A DNA stretch of 64,000 bases, from assembly GCA_000697475.1 (NCBI GenBank), contig JNEU01001102.1:1-64000 (forward strand). The letters run 5' to 3'. Positions 44,719 to 58,544 of the stretch are shown here, piece after piece (position 1 is the first letter of the stretch; every line of letters starts with the position of its first letter). The DNA is from Lichtheimia corymbifera B2541. Its lineage: Eukaryota > Mucoromycota > Mucoromycetes > Mucorales > Lichtheimiaceae. The notes under the pieces are model-generated. The model made no database searches. It was given only the letters and a program-made list of their open reading frames with translations, and had not been told where the DNA came from. A program made the translations under genes and the position numbers.

Positions 44719-47700
44719 ATGTCTCGACAGCACTGCATTTCTATTCGCATTGTTAATATTGATCACTATTTGGCTGAGCCTGGTCCTTTCGATCGTCGTT
44801 TCTCACCCTATAGCGAGACACCATTGGATAAGGTGCCGGTCATTCGAATCTTTGGATCGACACCTTCTGGACAAAAGACATGCTTGCACATTCACCAGGT
44901 ATGAGTGCGTTGAATGTAGTAATAGCAGTGTATTGACAACGATGATGGTAGGCGTATCCTTATTTCTATGTGCCTTACAAGGCGTCGTCTATGGATCCCG
45001 AAGATATCCAACGAGACATTTATCAGTTTGGCGCAGCACTCAATCAGGCCATTGCACTCTCCAAGACGACGGCTAAAAAGGACGCGAGCGATCAGCAGTA
45101 TATTGCAGCCATCACTTTGGTGAAAGGTGTACCATTCTATGGATTCCATACAGGATATCAAATGTTCCTCAAGATCCACCTTCTTAATCCATCCGACAAG
45201 CAACGCATACTGGATCTCTTACAAAGTGGTGCCATTCGCGAGACTATCTTTCAACCACATGAGGCACATATTTCATTCGAATTGCAATTTATGATGGATT
45301 ACAACCTTTTCGGCATGGATTGGATTCATATCGACTCGATTCAAGACAATGATCCACAACTTAGTCTACGTTTTCGACAGCCATTGATGGATGAGCCCAA
45401 GACGCATGTCATTTTGAGCCAGCATAGCAGCAATGAAGAGAGGTCGGATGTACAATACTATACAGCACGAAGCATACCAGCCGAGCTACAATGGGCAGAG
45501 ATACCGCGTTCAAGCTACTGTGAATTGGAGGCCGACACGACTGCCATGACGATCGCCAATCGCTTGGAAGTGAAGCAACGCAATATCCATGACAACGAAC
45601 ATACCGGAAGTGTTTTGCATGAGCGTCCATTTGATCCATCAGAAAAGTTGATCCCTTCGCTTGCTTGTATCTGGATGGATGAGGAGAAAAGACGACAATC
45701 CAAAGGCGAGCATATGCCATCATTTGCATCTCAATCATCAGATCAACGTGTGCCTGATATAAAGTGGGATATGGAACATCGTTGGCGTCGTATGCTGGAT
45801 CGATATATTGCATCGGATCAAACCGTGCCTGCACTCAACAATGATATTGCCCTTGCATGTCCTGAAGTACAAGCCCCTTCTTCAATGGCAGCAGCAGGCA
45901 TGTCCCATATGCCTACAGCATTTGAAGCAGTCGAAGCATTATACCCCGATTCCTATTTCAGACACGGCAGTATTCTTCATCAATCCCTTTTTCGTCAACG
46001 CACTAGCAGCGATGAACACCTTTTTTCTGATTTTGGATCTCCTTTCAATATACCCACCCGCAATCAACAAGAAATGCTTTTGCAAGCTCAACACAGCGTT
46101 GACGAGGACAAGATTCGATCGTTATTGGAATCTCAGTCTTTTCATGACGAGGAAGGAGGAGGAGAAGGAATGGATGATGATGATTTATTGGCAATGTTGG
46201 ATGAATTTGAAAACCGTGAGGATATCGATGATGCACAACAAGTGGAAAATGATTTTCTTGAGGAACCAGCTGTTGGCAGCAGCAGTAGTAGGAGTACCGA
46301 CCGATTATTCAGGTTAGCATGAATCGGATATCAAAATAGGGATGACATTGCTGATTTGTTGCATTGATAGGCCCAGGAAATTGGATTTCAGTATTCATGC
46401 AGCCCAAACAACTGAAGAGGACGAAGATGATCATCAACTCACAGTCAGCGATATTCCTCCATCACCTCCACTGTAAGTAGATTATACTCGATAACAATGC
46501 CATGCGCATAAATCAACAACGAGTTCATTAGACGACACAAGCGTAATCGCCTCTATTTGCCGCAATTTGATGGTGCAGGGGATAGCGATGACACAGAGAG
46601 CAACGACAATGATACCAATTTTGAAAAAGCCTGGAGCAAAGTCAAACATCGGATTAAGAACAGCAAACGATCTTGGGATTTTGTGAACGAGCCGATTGTG
46701 GAAATCAAGCACGATGCAGCACTGCTTAATTTCATCGCATCAAAAAGTCAAGAATCGATACCATCTTCCTGCTCTCCTCCAAGGTCATCGCATCATAGCA
46801 CATCATCATCATCGAAGACAAGGACAGCCTTTTCTCTGTCACATGATATGAAGCGACAAAAGACCAGCGATCATCGAGAAGAATATGTATTTGCGCCTCC
46901 TCCGCCTGTGGTGACGAGAGAACGTGTACGATATCAAGAGCCTTATTACAGCAATCCAGCTGATGTTCCCAACAAACCCAAAGTATTTTCTGGAAAGGAA
47001 TTTCGACTAAAGTCCAAAAGTCTTTGTGATCTCAAACCAGTGCAAGGACGTTTCTCACATGATCACAGCATGGCAAATTCATCAACGCATATCAAGTTTT
47101 GGGAACCATTGGAACCTCCGCCCACATTTCAACAAGCCAAGCATTGGTTACAAGATAAAAACAGACATTGTAAGGAAGATGACCCAAAGCCCAAGAATAC
47201 CGAGCAATCTCAGGTAAGGGAGAACAAGTGGAATGGATCTTTTTGGATTGCTGTTGACCGATATGTACATAATAGCTCGATGGACCAAGTAAACTGAACT
47301 CCTTTGACTTTCAATTCAGCTTGACCAAGCCCAAGGGCAAGGTATCATCAACACGCAATTATTTGGATTTGCTGAGTCTTGAAGTTCATGGTATGCTGAT
47401 GGTGGATGCGACATTATATATCCAATATACTGACAACCGAGGTATCAATAGTCAATACGCGTGATGATAAGCTTCCCGATCCGGTGCATGATCCGATACA
47501 AGTCGTTTTCTGGTGTTTGCAGACCGAAGACGTCAACATTGCATCGAATGGCTTTCAAGAGGGATACCACGTCGGGATCATAGCAGTAGGAGACAAAATC
47601 AATGCGTCAAAAATTGGTCTATATGGTAGGTTCACATGGTCTTCCCATGCCAGCGCTTGCTAAGAATCCATTATACCAGATATTGATACGACTTATGTTG

Positions 47701-50650
47701 AAAACGAATATGAGCTTCTTTTGACATTGATTGACAAGGTGCGACTTTATGATCCTGATTTCCTCGTTGGATATGAGCTCAACAACTCTTCTTGGGGATA
47801 TGTGATTGAGCGTGCTGCACAATTGAGTAAGTAATATCCTTCCCTAGTGGTAGGAGGATTACTTATTGATAAGATGTTTTAGAAATCAACCTCATTGATG
47901 AGCTTGCCCGTATTCTTGCATCGTCTGATACCTTGCAACGTGATCATTGGGGTTACAGGAAGGCTTCGGTGTTTCGTACCAGTGGCAGGCACATGGTCAA
48001 TGTATGGCGTATTATGCGTGGCGAGCTCAACTTGACAAGCTACACCTTTGGAAACATCGCCTACCAGCTTTTGCATTGTAGAGTACCCCACTTTTCTCAT
48101 CGTACCTTGACGACATGGTACAAGGCTGGTGCTCCTGTTCTCAAGCATCGTCTCTTTCGCTATTACCTGGATCGGGTGCAAATGAATCTGGATATGCTCG
48201 ATGTATCCGAATGCATCAATCGGACTTCAGAATCTGCACGTGTATTTGGCATTGATTTTTATTCTGTAATTACGCGTGGTTCCCAGTTCAAGGTGGAATC
48301 AATGATGTTTCGACTTGCCAAGCCAGAAAACTTTGTATTGATCACGCCAAGTAGGAAGCAGGTAATACCCTTATTTCAATGCACGCTGAAAGCACCTCGT
48401 AACCAACAATTTTTTGAGTAGGTGGGACAACAACGAGCAGCTGAATGCCTTCCTTTGATCATGGAACCGGAAACAAAATATTACAACAGCCCACTACTTG
48501 TACTCGACTTTCAATCTTTGTATCCATCAGTCATGATTGCCTATAATTACTGGTAAGATACCCACGTTATGGATATGGATCGTGGCACTGATACGGATTA
48601 TGATTAGCTTTTCTACTTGCCTTGGCAAAGTGCGTGCTCCGGATGATCCACCCAGATTTGGTATCAGCGAGTTGGACGTTCCTCCCGAGATTCTTGGTCA
48701 ATTGAAAGATGAAATCAATAGTGAGTGAATATCCCTCCCTTTCATTCATGCTGGTTAATATTGAATCAATCTAGTTTCTCCCAATGGTGTTATGTTTGTC
48801 AAGCCGTCAGTGCGCAAAAGTCTACTTGCTAAGATGTTACAGGAGATTTTGGATACTCGAGTTATGGTGAAGGCATCAATGAAGGAATATAAAGATGACA
48901 AGGTATGCACCAGACACAATCAAGAGGCGTTGTAGCAAAGGATTTACATGATGCATATATTATACAGGGGTTGCAACGTCTTTTGGATGCAAGGCAGCTT
49001 ACCTTAAAGTATATTGCCAATGTCACTTATGGATACACGGCGGCCACCTTCTCAGGCAGAATGCCGGCAGTCGAGATTGCAGACAGCATTGTCCAAACAG
49101 GTCGTGAGACCCTTGAAAAGGTTAATATTGGATCATGCAAAGATAATGTTGCCACCAGATGCACTGATTCCTTTTGCTACCACTATTCCCTGTAGACAAT
49201 TGCCACCATCACACAGTCCGAAAAGTGGGATGCTCGGGTCGTCTACGGTGACACTGATAGTGTTTTTGTATACCTGCCTGGTCGCACTCGAGAAGAAGCT
49301 TTTGTTATTGGGAACGAGATTGCAGATACCATCACCTCCATGAACCCAGCACCTATACGACTAAAGTTTGAAAAGGTAATATGCGATCAAGTGCCTGCTA
49401 TCATCACTAACACTGATATCATTCCTGGCTAGGTGTATCACCCATGTGTACTTGTTGCAAAGAAGCGTTATGTTGGGTTCAAATTCGAGCATCCCGATCA
49501 AGAAGAACCAGAATTTGAGGCAAAAGGAATTGAGACTGTAAGGCGTGATGGGACACCTGCAACACAAAAGATTTTGGAATCTGGTCTCAAGTAAGTAGAG
49601 TGAGTGATATAGCCAAAATGAATGTTAGCTTATGGAACATTTTGAACCCTAGGATCCTATTTCGCACTCAAGACATGTCAGAATTGAAGGATTACTTGAA
49701 AAGACAATGGACCAAGATCCTATCCAATCGTGTGCCTTTACAGGATTTTATCATTGCCAAGGAGGTCAAGCTAGGAACATACACTGAACAAGGAAAACCA
49801 AATGGTGCTCGTGTGGCAGAGGCACAAATGGCGTTGGATCCCAGAGCAGCTCCTCAATATGGAGAACGTGTACCTTATGTTGTAGTACACAAAGGCCCTA
49901 ATGCTCGATTACGAGACAAGGTCGTTCGCCCTGAGGAAATTATATCTGACAAGTACGTCTTTGTTGACGCAGAATATTCTAGATGTTGACTTGCAAAACA
50001 TAGCTCATTGATGCTTGACGGCGAATATTACATACGCAAGCAAATTATACCCCCATTGGCGAGAATCTTTAATCTTGTTGGTGTTGGTAAGTTGAAGGAA
50101 TATACAATGACAAAAGTATCCGTTTTAACATGTATTTGATTATTAGACATTGCAGCATGGTATGATGAGATGCCAAAGCAACAAAAGGTATCAGCGATTG
50201 CCTCCTCTCATTATGCCCAGCATGAAGCACAGACCGCACGACGAATCGATCAATATTATGCAAGCAGCCACTGTGTCGTATGTCGACGACTCACGAGGAA
50301 TGGTAAGGCAGATGCTCAGATATATGTATATATGCTTATTCTATCCCACACCCTCCCCCATAGCCATTTGTGATGCATGTCAAGCCAAATATGCCAATAC
50401 AGTCTACATCCTCCGTTCACGACAAGCCGAATCACAAACTCGCATTGCAGATATCCTCAAAGTGTGTGATACATGTTCACAGGTCTCATCTACCATCAAT
50501 GCACCCACTGATGATCGTGCTGCAATTGGAAACACTGGATATGCTGACCATCCCTGCGACTCACTGGATTGCCCTGTGTTTTTTGAACGTGTCAAGGCCA
50601 AGAATGATATCCGAGCAACAACCACATATGACGAGTTATTAGACAAATAG
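44719..50650 (+). CDS. REV3: DNA polymerase zeta catalytic subunit
   Basis: REV3 is the family-B polymerase of translesion synthesis and extends past damaged bases together with Rev7. By eye it has about 18 exons and about 1640 aa, similar to yeast Rev3. The N-terminal domain shows HIHQAYPYFYVPYK, GYQMFLKIHLLNP, MDYNLFGMDWIHID and LIPSLACIWMDEEKRR. The exonuclease-like and palm region includes LLVLDFQSLYPSVMIAYNYC (motif A, near 48505), LKYIANVTYGYTAA (motif B), and VVYGDTDSVFVYLPG (motif C, near 49243) with the two catalytic aspartates. The C-terminus has two cysteine clusters. CysA is CVVC..CDAC. CysB is CDTC with CDSLDC, the likely Fe-S site that binds accessory subunits. The stop lies 51 bp from that of the convergent ATP synthase epsilon gene. 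Confidence 0.95.
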
Positions 50651-50701
50651 AAAAGAGGAATGCTTTTCTCTTTATAAAAGTTGCATATGATGAATCTCTT
50701 T

Positions 50702-51056
50702 CTATTGTTGCTGGGGCTTGTGTTCGGCAACGGGTTTCTAAGTAACGAGCGAGAACCATATATAAGCAATCTACTCTCATTGCCAATGTATATATACACA
50801 CACACTCCCCATTACCTGTTCAGAAGCGACACCCTTGGACCACTTGGCAAACTTGAGGTTGTTTTGGTTACGGGCCTCAGCAGCGACGCGAAGGTCGTTT
50901 CTCAAAGAGTTGCGAAGGGCACGAGCGCAAATGTTAGCGTACTGGAGGTAGCTATAATGGGCAACGATGGAGGCATGGTCAGCATCAAGTTATTGCATTG
51001 GGAATAGAAAGAGTAATCACGACGTACGAGAGACCGGCAGACTTCCAGGCAGACAT
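50702..51056 (-). CDS. ATP15: Mitochondrial F1-ATP synthase epsilon subunit
   Basis: A small subunit of the F1 central stalk, required for ATP synthase assembly. Three exons (51056-51028, 50951-50844 approximately, 50737-50702) give 66 aa. The N-terminus MSAWKSAGLSYLQYANICAR is the family hallmark (W..AG..Y..Y...CA...R), then LRNSLRNDLR and NNLKFAKWSKG. A short C-terminal exon adds KPVAEHKPQQQ. Because the first exon is only 29 nt, the gene is easily missed by ORF scanning. Exon 2 ends at GAACAG/GTAATG. If that intron were retained the protein would end shortly afterwards with unrelated residues. The subunit has no cleaved presequence in this family, as here. Confidence 0.92.
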
Positions 51057-51748
51057 GATATATACTGTATGTCAAAGGGGTTAAGAGACGAAAAACAATT
51101 TTCGGGCGGGGAAGGGTGGCAATTCCTCTCAGATGACGTCTTACTTTGGATGATGGGCTCTCTACAGCCAACCATTCCCCCCTCCCCTCAGCCAATTTGA
51201 TACCGACCTTTTATATTCATCTCCCCACACACATCATAGCACGTCCTTATACATAACTATATAACCTTTTACTCATTAAAATGGTCTACGTTATCACTCA
51301 TAGAGTCGTCTTTGGGGGACTAGAAATATAAAAGTTGTATTCATGGAAGATAAATGCTAATGGAATGTAAGCGAATGATAACCGTGTACTACCACATAAA
51401 CCTTTAAGCAGAGTAAGCATGAATGGGTTGCAAAGGAAGGTGGAGGAAACAATGAGAACGAAATAGACTACTTTAAAGTTGTCGTGTCTACGTAGGAAAG
51501 GTGTGCTGGTTTACACCTCAATCAGAAACGACAAAAGCCTATTTGTTGACTGAGCATCGTATGAACATCATAGAAAGGCGCATCATTTTGATATTGAAGT
51601 TGATGGGGGTGGGGGAGGTTGTCAAGTGAACGTCCTGATTGCACCAGGCAACAACAAGCAGTCAATTTTTCTGGATCATTCTTGAAGGAGTGTGATTTAA
51701 GGACGCAGGCACGTCAGGCTTTACAACTATACTCTTTTATCACCGCTC
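51057..51748. promoter_or_regulatory. Divergent promoter between ATP15 and cyclophilin-40
   Basis: About 690 bp between two divergently transcribed genes, with no further gene recognised. TTTTATAT near 51210 (minus-strand ATATAAAA) could serve ATP15. Confidence 0.4.
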
Positions 51749-53247
<1,499 letters not shown>

Positions 53248-53430
53248 AGAAACATATATACGCACGCCCGTACACACATTTATATACACACATCCCTTCA
53301 GCATTGTTCCTTTTTTCCCCTCCCCATTATAATGCATGTATCCCTTCCAATTGTTCATAAAAAGCTTTGATGTTTGCAATGGCTTTGTTTTAAACCGAAA
53401 ACGTCCTTCCTTGACTACTACTACGACTAC

Positions 53431-54283
53431 TTAAAGCTTGCTCTGAAAGTAAGACTTCCATTGATCCAACTCCCATCCGGAAGAAACACTGTTGTCCTGC
53501 AAGCCATCAAAGAGCACGGTAGGGCTAACGTGGATGCCGTTTTGGCGGCCAATCTTGATACAAAGCTTCAAATCATTGGTAACAGCATTGCCACCGTTCT
53601 TGACTTCGGTACCAGGAGACAACAAGCTGATGACCTTGTCGGCAGGTACACCCACAGCTCCAGCAATCTCGGCTACTTCAGCAACAAGCTGATGACGCGT
53701 CTTGTTCTCGACAGCTTCATCAAAGAACCTAAACAACGGTGATACGTCAATGCGAATAAAGATCGGTTGGTTACATTCGATGCTTACTGGGCCTGTTTCT
53801 CAAAGAGAGCATCCGAGAAGGGGAAGAACTTGCTAGGATCGACCTTTTCCACTGCCAATGCTGCTTCGTGCACAAGAGTCGATGTAGCATGCCATGGTTG
53901 CACTTGTTGACGGAAGATCAATTGAAGCTTGCCAGAATAATTCTGCTCAACATAGGGCCATACTTGCTATAACGATAACGCAGTGTCAGTATCATACGCG
54001 TCAAACAAAAAAGACCATCGACTTACTTCACGAATACGCTTGTAAATCTTGGCACTGAATGGACACTGTTGAACGTACAATTAGCACAGCACACCAATGA
54101 ACGTGTTCTTGCCATGCCCAGTTCTATCTTACCACGTAATCCAAGTAAATTTCAAGGGTGTGAGGAGCGGTGGCAACACCAAGACGATGAGCTATAGCAA
54201 TCCCGTAGTGAATCTCATGTTCAGTTGAAGCAATAATAAATGCAGTGTAATAGCTTACCTGCGAACTGAGGAGCGAGAGCCAT
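53431..54283 (-). CDS. DsbA-like thioredoxin-fold protein
   Basis: A thioredoxin-fold oxidoreductase-like protein. Five exons run from 54283 to 53431, about 200 aa in all. The first exon encodes MALAPQFA. The second adds HRLGVATAPHTLEIYLDYV and the third starts with CPFSAKIYKRIRE, so the active-site motif CPFS is split by an intron. The remaining exons encode LQLIFRQQVQPWHATSTLVH, a helical insert and the closing VSPTVLFDGLQDNSVSSGWE, where the cis-Pro in SPTV fits the fold. With CxxS instead of CxxC it has one active-site cysteine, so glutathione-linked or reductase-independent chemistry is more likely than disulfide formation. There is no signal peptide. TIR element copy B ends 114 bp upstream of the start, inside what should be the promoter. 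Confidence 0.8.
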
Positions 54284-54396
54284 GTTTGTAAAGAAAAGAG
54301 ACAAAAGAGACCGGGTATGTCGCCATCTCTCTTACTAATTGAGGGATCAAACGCGCTTTTCCAATTATGGCACTCGGTTGCATGAATCAACAATGA

Positions 54397-55207
54397 GGAA
54401 GCCGTTAAATCACCACCATGGGAGGGCTTACTATTTGCACCATCCTTGATTCAAATTGCCATACCAGGGGAGGCTTGATTGCTGATATCAATAGTGACCT
54501 GATCATGCTCACTGCTTACACCGAACACGCATACCAACACCAAGAGCAGGTTGACAACATGGTAAGTCACCTTTATCTTACGGGGATGTGCATTAGGCGT
54601 ACAAGTGATTAACTTCCTTGATAGATCTTTTATCACCTGCCCTAACTTAGCCGATGTATATGCATTGACAGCATGGCGCCCCATCACTTTATCAGCTCTT
54701 GCATCCATTTATCAATGAACCATTCCCAACATATAGAAATATCCACACCCACAATGCACAATAAAAGGATGTTGTCGCCGCCCATCGTACTCCCACACGT
54801 CTCTTTCCTCTGTCTGTCATCTTTGATTGCATCAAATGTCCAAGGTTTGTGTGTATATCACCTCTTTCAACCTGTGGATAAGCGTTGAACTTTGTGGTCA
54901 TTCATAGGGTTTCTTTGTTGCCATGCTCTCATTGTTGTCGTCGTCCTCCCCATTGTAATGTTGGATTCTTATAAAAAGATAAACCTCGATCATGTCGTTT
55001 GAAGAATCATTACTCATACACGCCACCTTGTTACTTTCGATATAGCTGTCTCTCCGTGAATCATCTGCCAAAGTTGGCTTCGGTGTCATGGTCTACGTCT
55101 GGTGCTGAAGTTGATATGGTGCAACCTCCCGTTCGATCCTTTCAGTTGCCGATGGCGGCAGAAGGGGAACGACCCTCAACTCCCATGGTGGTAATTTAAC
55201 GGGTTCC
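54397..55207 (-). mobile_element. TIR element T1, copy B (811 bp)
   Basis: Inverted ends GGAAGCCGTTAAATCACC at 54397 and, reversed, GGAACCCGTTAAATTACC at 55207 share the CACCATGGGAG core with copy A, which lies in the opposite orientation at 22345-23056. It is about 100 bp longer than copy A because of small insertions, one of them containing a splice-like GTAAGATAAAGG..TTACC patch. Corresponding internal reading frames are SYIESNKVACMSNDSSNDMI and KVMGRHAVNAYTSAKLGQVI. Copy A carries the same frames with substitutions. No transposase was recognised. Confidence 0.75.
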
Positions 55208-55306
55208 GGACGCATGCATTCATCGATGATAAAAACTATAAAAACGTCCAAAACTCTTTATCTGCAATAACTTTTACCTTTTTTTTCTAATCCATCTATC
55301 ATAACA

Positions 55307-55492
55307 ATGCCTTACAACGCTTCAAACGAATTCCAAACAAGATATGCCCATGCCGTCCAGCTTATCCAAGCCGGTTATGTCTCATATATTCCCAACAACG
55401 CTTCAAACGAAGTCCAAACAAGATATGCCCATGCCGTCCAGCTTATTAGGCCGGCTATATATCAAATCATGATTTCGAACTCTTACGTCTGA
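55307..55492 (+). CDS. Small ORF with internal 75-bp duplication
   Basis: A 61-codon frame (start ATG at 55307, ACA before it) encodes two near-identical copies of NASNEFQTRYAHAVQLI, the second with V for F, separated by QAGYVSYIPN. The encoding DNA is a 75-bp tandem duplication differing at a few bases. Upstream, ACTATAAAAACG at about 55231 and a T-rich leader look like a core promoter. No family is recognised, and the ORF may be a remnant of a longer repetitive protein. It sits 100 bp beyond TIR element B. Confidence 0.35.
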   Translation: MPYNASNEFQTRYAHAVQLIQAGYVSYIPNNASNEVQTRYAHAVQLIRPAIYQIMISNSYV

Positions 55493-56744
55493 CTGGGTTC
55501 AACGACTGGGAGACACACAGAAGAGTCGTAAGGTGGATCGCCATCAAGATGGCCGTTGAGACAGCACAAGTCCTTTTAGCCATTTTTTATTTTAATAAAT
55601 GATGTTTATGAAAAAGTTTAATACGTTCACAGGGCAATGAATCTTAAACTATCGAGCGATTTAAAGGATCGATTCTATTGGTGGAAAGTGCATGATTGTG
55701 TTCTGGCTAATGTATTGAAGCCTAGTGATGCAATCCATTTTCGTTTTGATATCATGAAACACACATCAGTATAAAAAGATAGTGAAAGCAAGTAAAGACA
55801 AGACGTTCTCTTATTCTCTTTGATATCGTACACAGCGTTTTACTTCACAGCCATTCTTTATCCCAGCGTGAGATCCAATCATCACCTTTGTATGTCAAGG
55901 ACGGCGTCAGTGCCACTGGATTCAAGATACTTATAATCATGGTGGATGTTTTACTGTAGCTATCTTCTTTACTGCTTTTGTACCGCTCGTACGCATACAC
56001 CCATATATCCGCATGCATTGCCTTTTCTTTTGGTATGTTCTTTTCTTATTGCACACCGCGTATTTGTGCCAGCTTTTATATGTATACTTTTATACCCTTG
56101 TTTTGTACTTGTGTGCAGAGACACGCACGCAAAGGTTCTGACCGCAGTACAATAATAGATATTTTCCCCGTATACGCCTATAACAAGGTCCTCCTACGAT
56201 AGCTCGTATGGCATTTTTACCAAGTTGAACATGGTATAGTTGATAGGCCAAAGGCGATCACTGCATCAATATCTTGTTTGAAATTGCATGAAGCGTGAGA
56301 CGTAAAGTTGGTTTTCTTGTCCCGCAAGAAGTCGCCCCAGAATGATTTTATTCTAATTGACAGCAGCAGCAGAGAATGACAGTCGACGTTAAGTCTGAGA
56401 AGCTTTTAGCATCACAAAGTGCCTTTCGATGTGCTGACCATTTCTGGAATATTAACCATGCCATGTTTGATTGCGCAATCTTTAAGTATTACTACGAGTG
56501 ATCTTCTTATTATTGGTGGGAGGAGCGTGATTGGTACATGTATGCAAAAGTGCAACTCTTATTTGTTAAGGACATCATCGAGTATACTGGAGAAAAGGAT
56601 GCTTCGGGATGGATTGAGTAAAAAACAGACTGGTGATTGGAGACCTGGCAGTAAGGCAGTGGCTGTTGTTGGATCATCATTATCATGTAAAGTGTAAAAT
56701 GACACACAACCTTTTGCTTTAAGTGAGGATCATTCATTTTATTT
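55493..56744. other. Intergenic
   Basis: No supported gene. Frames at 55946-56202 and 56419-56697 are unremarkable and overlap frames on the other strand. The sequence merges into repeat R1 at about 56745. Confidence 0.35.
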
Positions 56745-58510
56745 ACGTATACCTATTATTGTCTATCATGAAGATGAAGGTAGATGATAGTGATTGGTGT
56801 GTGGGAAGGGTAATTGAGTGGCCTCAGTGTAATAGCAATGGGGGATTTAAAACTGGCGACGGCAGCTCCACGACTTGAGACAACGCTTCTTTCCCTTTTT
56901 ATCCTTCCTCTGCTTTTATGCCATTCACGACATCCCGATCAAGGTAATGTATTATAAAAGAGTGCTGTTGTTGGTTGTGAGGTACTAATGTAGTTCTGAA
57001 CAGGCATACTCAAGCGTGTCCAAGTGCTGAGGAATGAGCGTGGTTACCATGGCGATATCGTTGCTGCCTCTTGTTCGTTGCTATTCACGCCATATGCTTG
57101 GTGTCAACAGGTACATTCAGAGCCCAATGTTGCAGCCGAATTGGTTCCATTGACGTGTTAGCTTGTGTATGTAGAGGGCAAGTTTGGTTTCAAGACGCTG
57201 TTGGTTCGTTTGGCGTTTTGTTTCAGCTCAACAACACTACGCCATGGTTTTCGATTTGCAGTAACCAACAACAAAGGGTCTTTGTGTATATGGAAAAGGC
57301 AAGTGCAATGGGAGAAACAATGAAAAAGGTGTTATTGTATAAGTGTGCTAATAATGAATTGTATAGGATCCTTTTGGTCGGGCAGTGCAACTGGTGCATC
57401 ATCACCTCTTTGGGTTCGACTCCCGGCCTGTATCAAGTGGTCGACGAGGATGTATTGTGGGAGGAGCATGGCAACAGCTTGTAGTCATCGCGGTCGTGGA
57501 TGTGTTGACATCAGTGCAAACCAACACGCTCTTCTCGTGATAGGCTCGTTCTTTCCCTTTGAGGATTTCTTTCATGAGGCGGAAGGATTGGGGATCATTC
57601 TTTGATCGGAGAGGATGAAATGAGGACAACTATGAGCCTGGATTCTACGTAAGTGATGTCCTTCCTTGCCATGGATCGAAACTGGCCTTGCGTGATTCGT
57701 GCAGAGCTTTCTCAAGAACAAGGGATCGTCCGACATTGCTCGTATGGTGATGGTTTGCGTTCTTCCTTGGAGAGGATCGCCTAACGGTATACCAAATCGC
57801 CATCATTCCCAGTATGAGGTTGTCTAACTTGGCTGTTTTTTATTTATAGAGACGACGATTACGACGATTACGACATTGACAGCAATGACGATGATATCAC
57901 AAAGAGATCCACAACGATCCCATTCTTGTCTACTTGCGTGCCTTGGATATTGGGTGACGAGGAGGAGATTGAGGACTGTTGCCTGGTGCGAGTACGAGTA
58001 CGAATGATGACGGATGACGACGACGATGGTGGTTGTGGTGGCCAAAGTAGCTAGAAAGCTATATGAAGTAAAGCATTGTTTATCTATTACAGTACGCACT
58101 TGATTGGACTTTGCTGGTAGCTTAGTAGCTTGTGGATTAGATACATAATATTGCTTCGAAGATGGGATAATAAAGGTGGTTCGGTTATCGGCCATGCAAT
58201 AAGTAGATGCCTTTTGTGATACAATAAGCAGGAGTGGGATTACCTCGAGAGGAAAAGTAAAGTGGTCCGTCGATTGAATTGGTTACTGCTGGCTAGATGG
58301 TTTACATACATATACAAATTGGTTTCTCCTACGTACATCCAAATGTGATGTGGAGCTGTTATTGCCATACTACACACACCTTCATTGTTGGAGGATGCTG
58401 TTTACTTGCGTACCTTCGTAAAGGTAATCATCAACATTATCCATTTGTGCAGCAACCTGTCAAGGATGTGTTTGTGTAACGACCACGTGCCATTTCACTC
58501 AGCTCACCAT
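56745..58510. repeat. Dispersed repeat R1, right copy
   Basis: This is a diverged second copy of 5390-6810 in the same orientation, somewhat longer because of insertions (for example an ATG-rich GACGACGATTACGACG patch near 57850). Shared landmarks are CCGATCAAGGTAATG near 56937, TCCATTGACGTGTTAGCT near 57147, the TTGGTCGGGCAGTGCAAC to GGTTCGACTCC tRNA-like patch at 57374-57423, and CAGCAACCTGTCAAGGATGT near 58450. It is followed within about 40 bp by a copy of the palindrome repeat, as on the left. Confidence 0.6.
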
Positions 58511-58544
58511 CTTTCTGTTAATGCAGCTAACATGATCCACTACG

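Noticed and set aside
56419..56697. 92-codon ORF before repeat R1
   Set aside because: Overlaps a minus-strand frame of equal quality; no motif or homologous frame in the other R1 copy.
57071..57484. 137-codon ORF inside repeat R1
   Set aside because: The left R1 copy has stops and indels through the same stretch, so the frame is not conserved.
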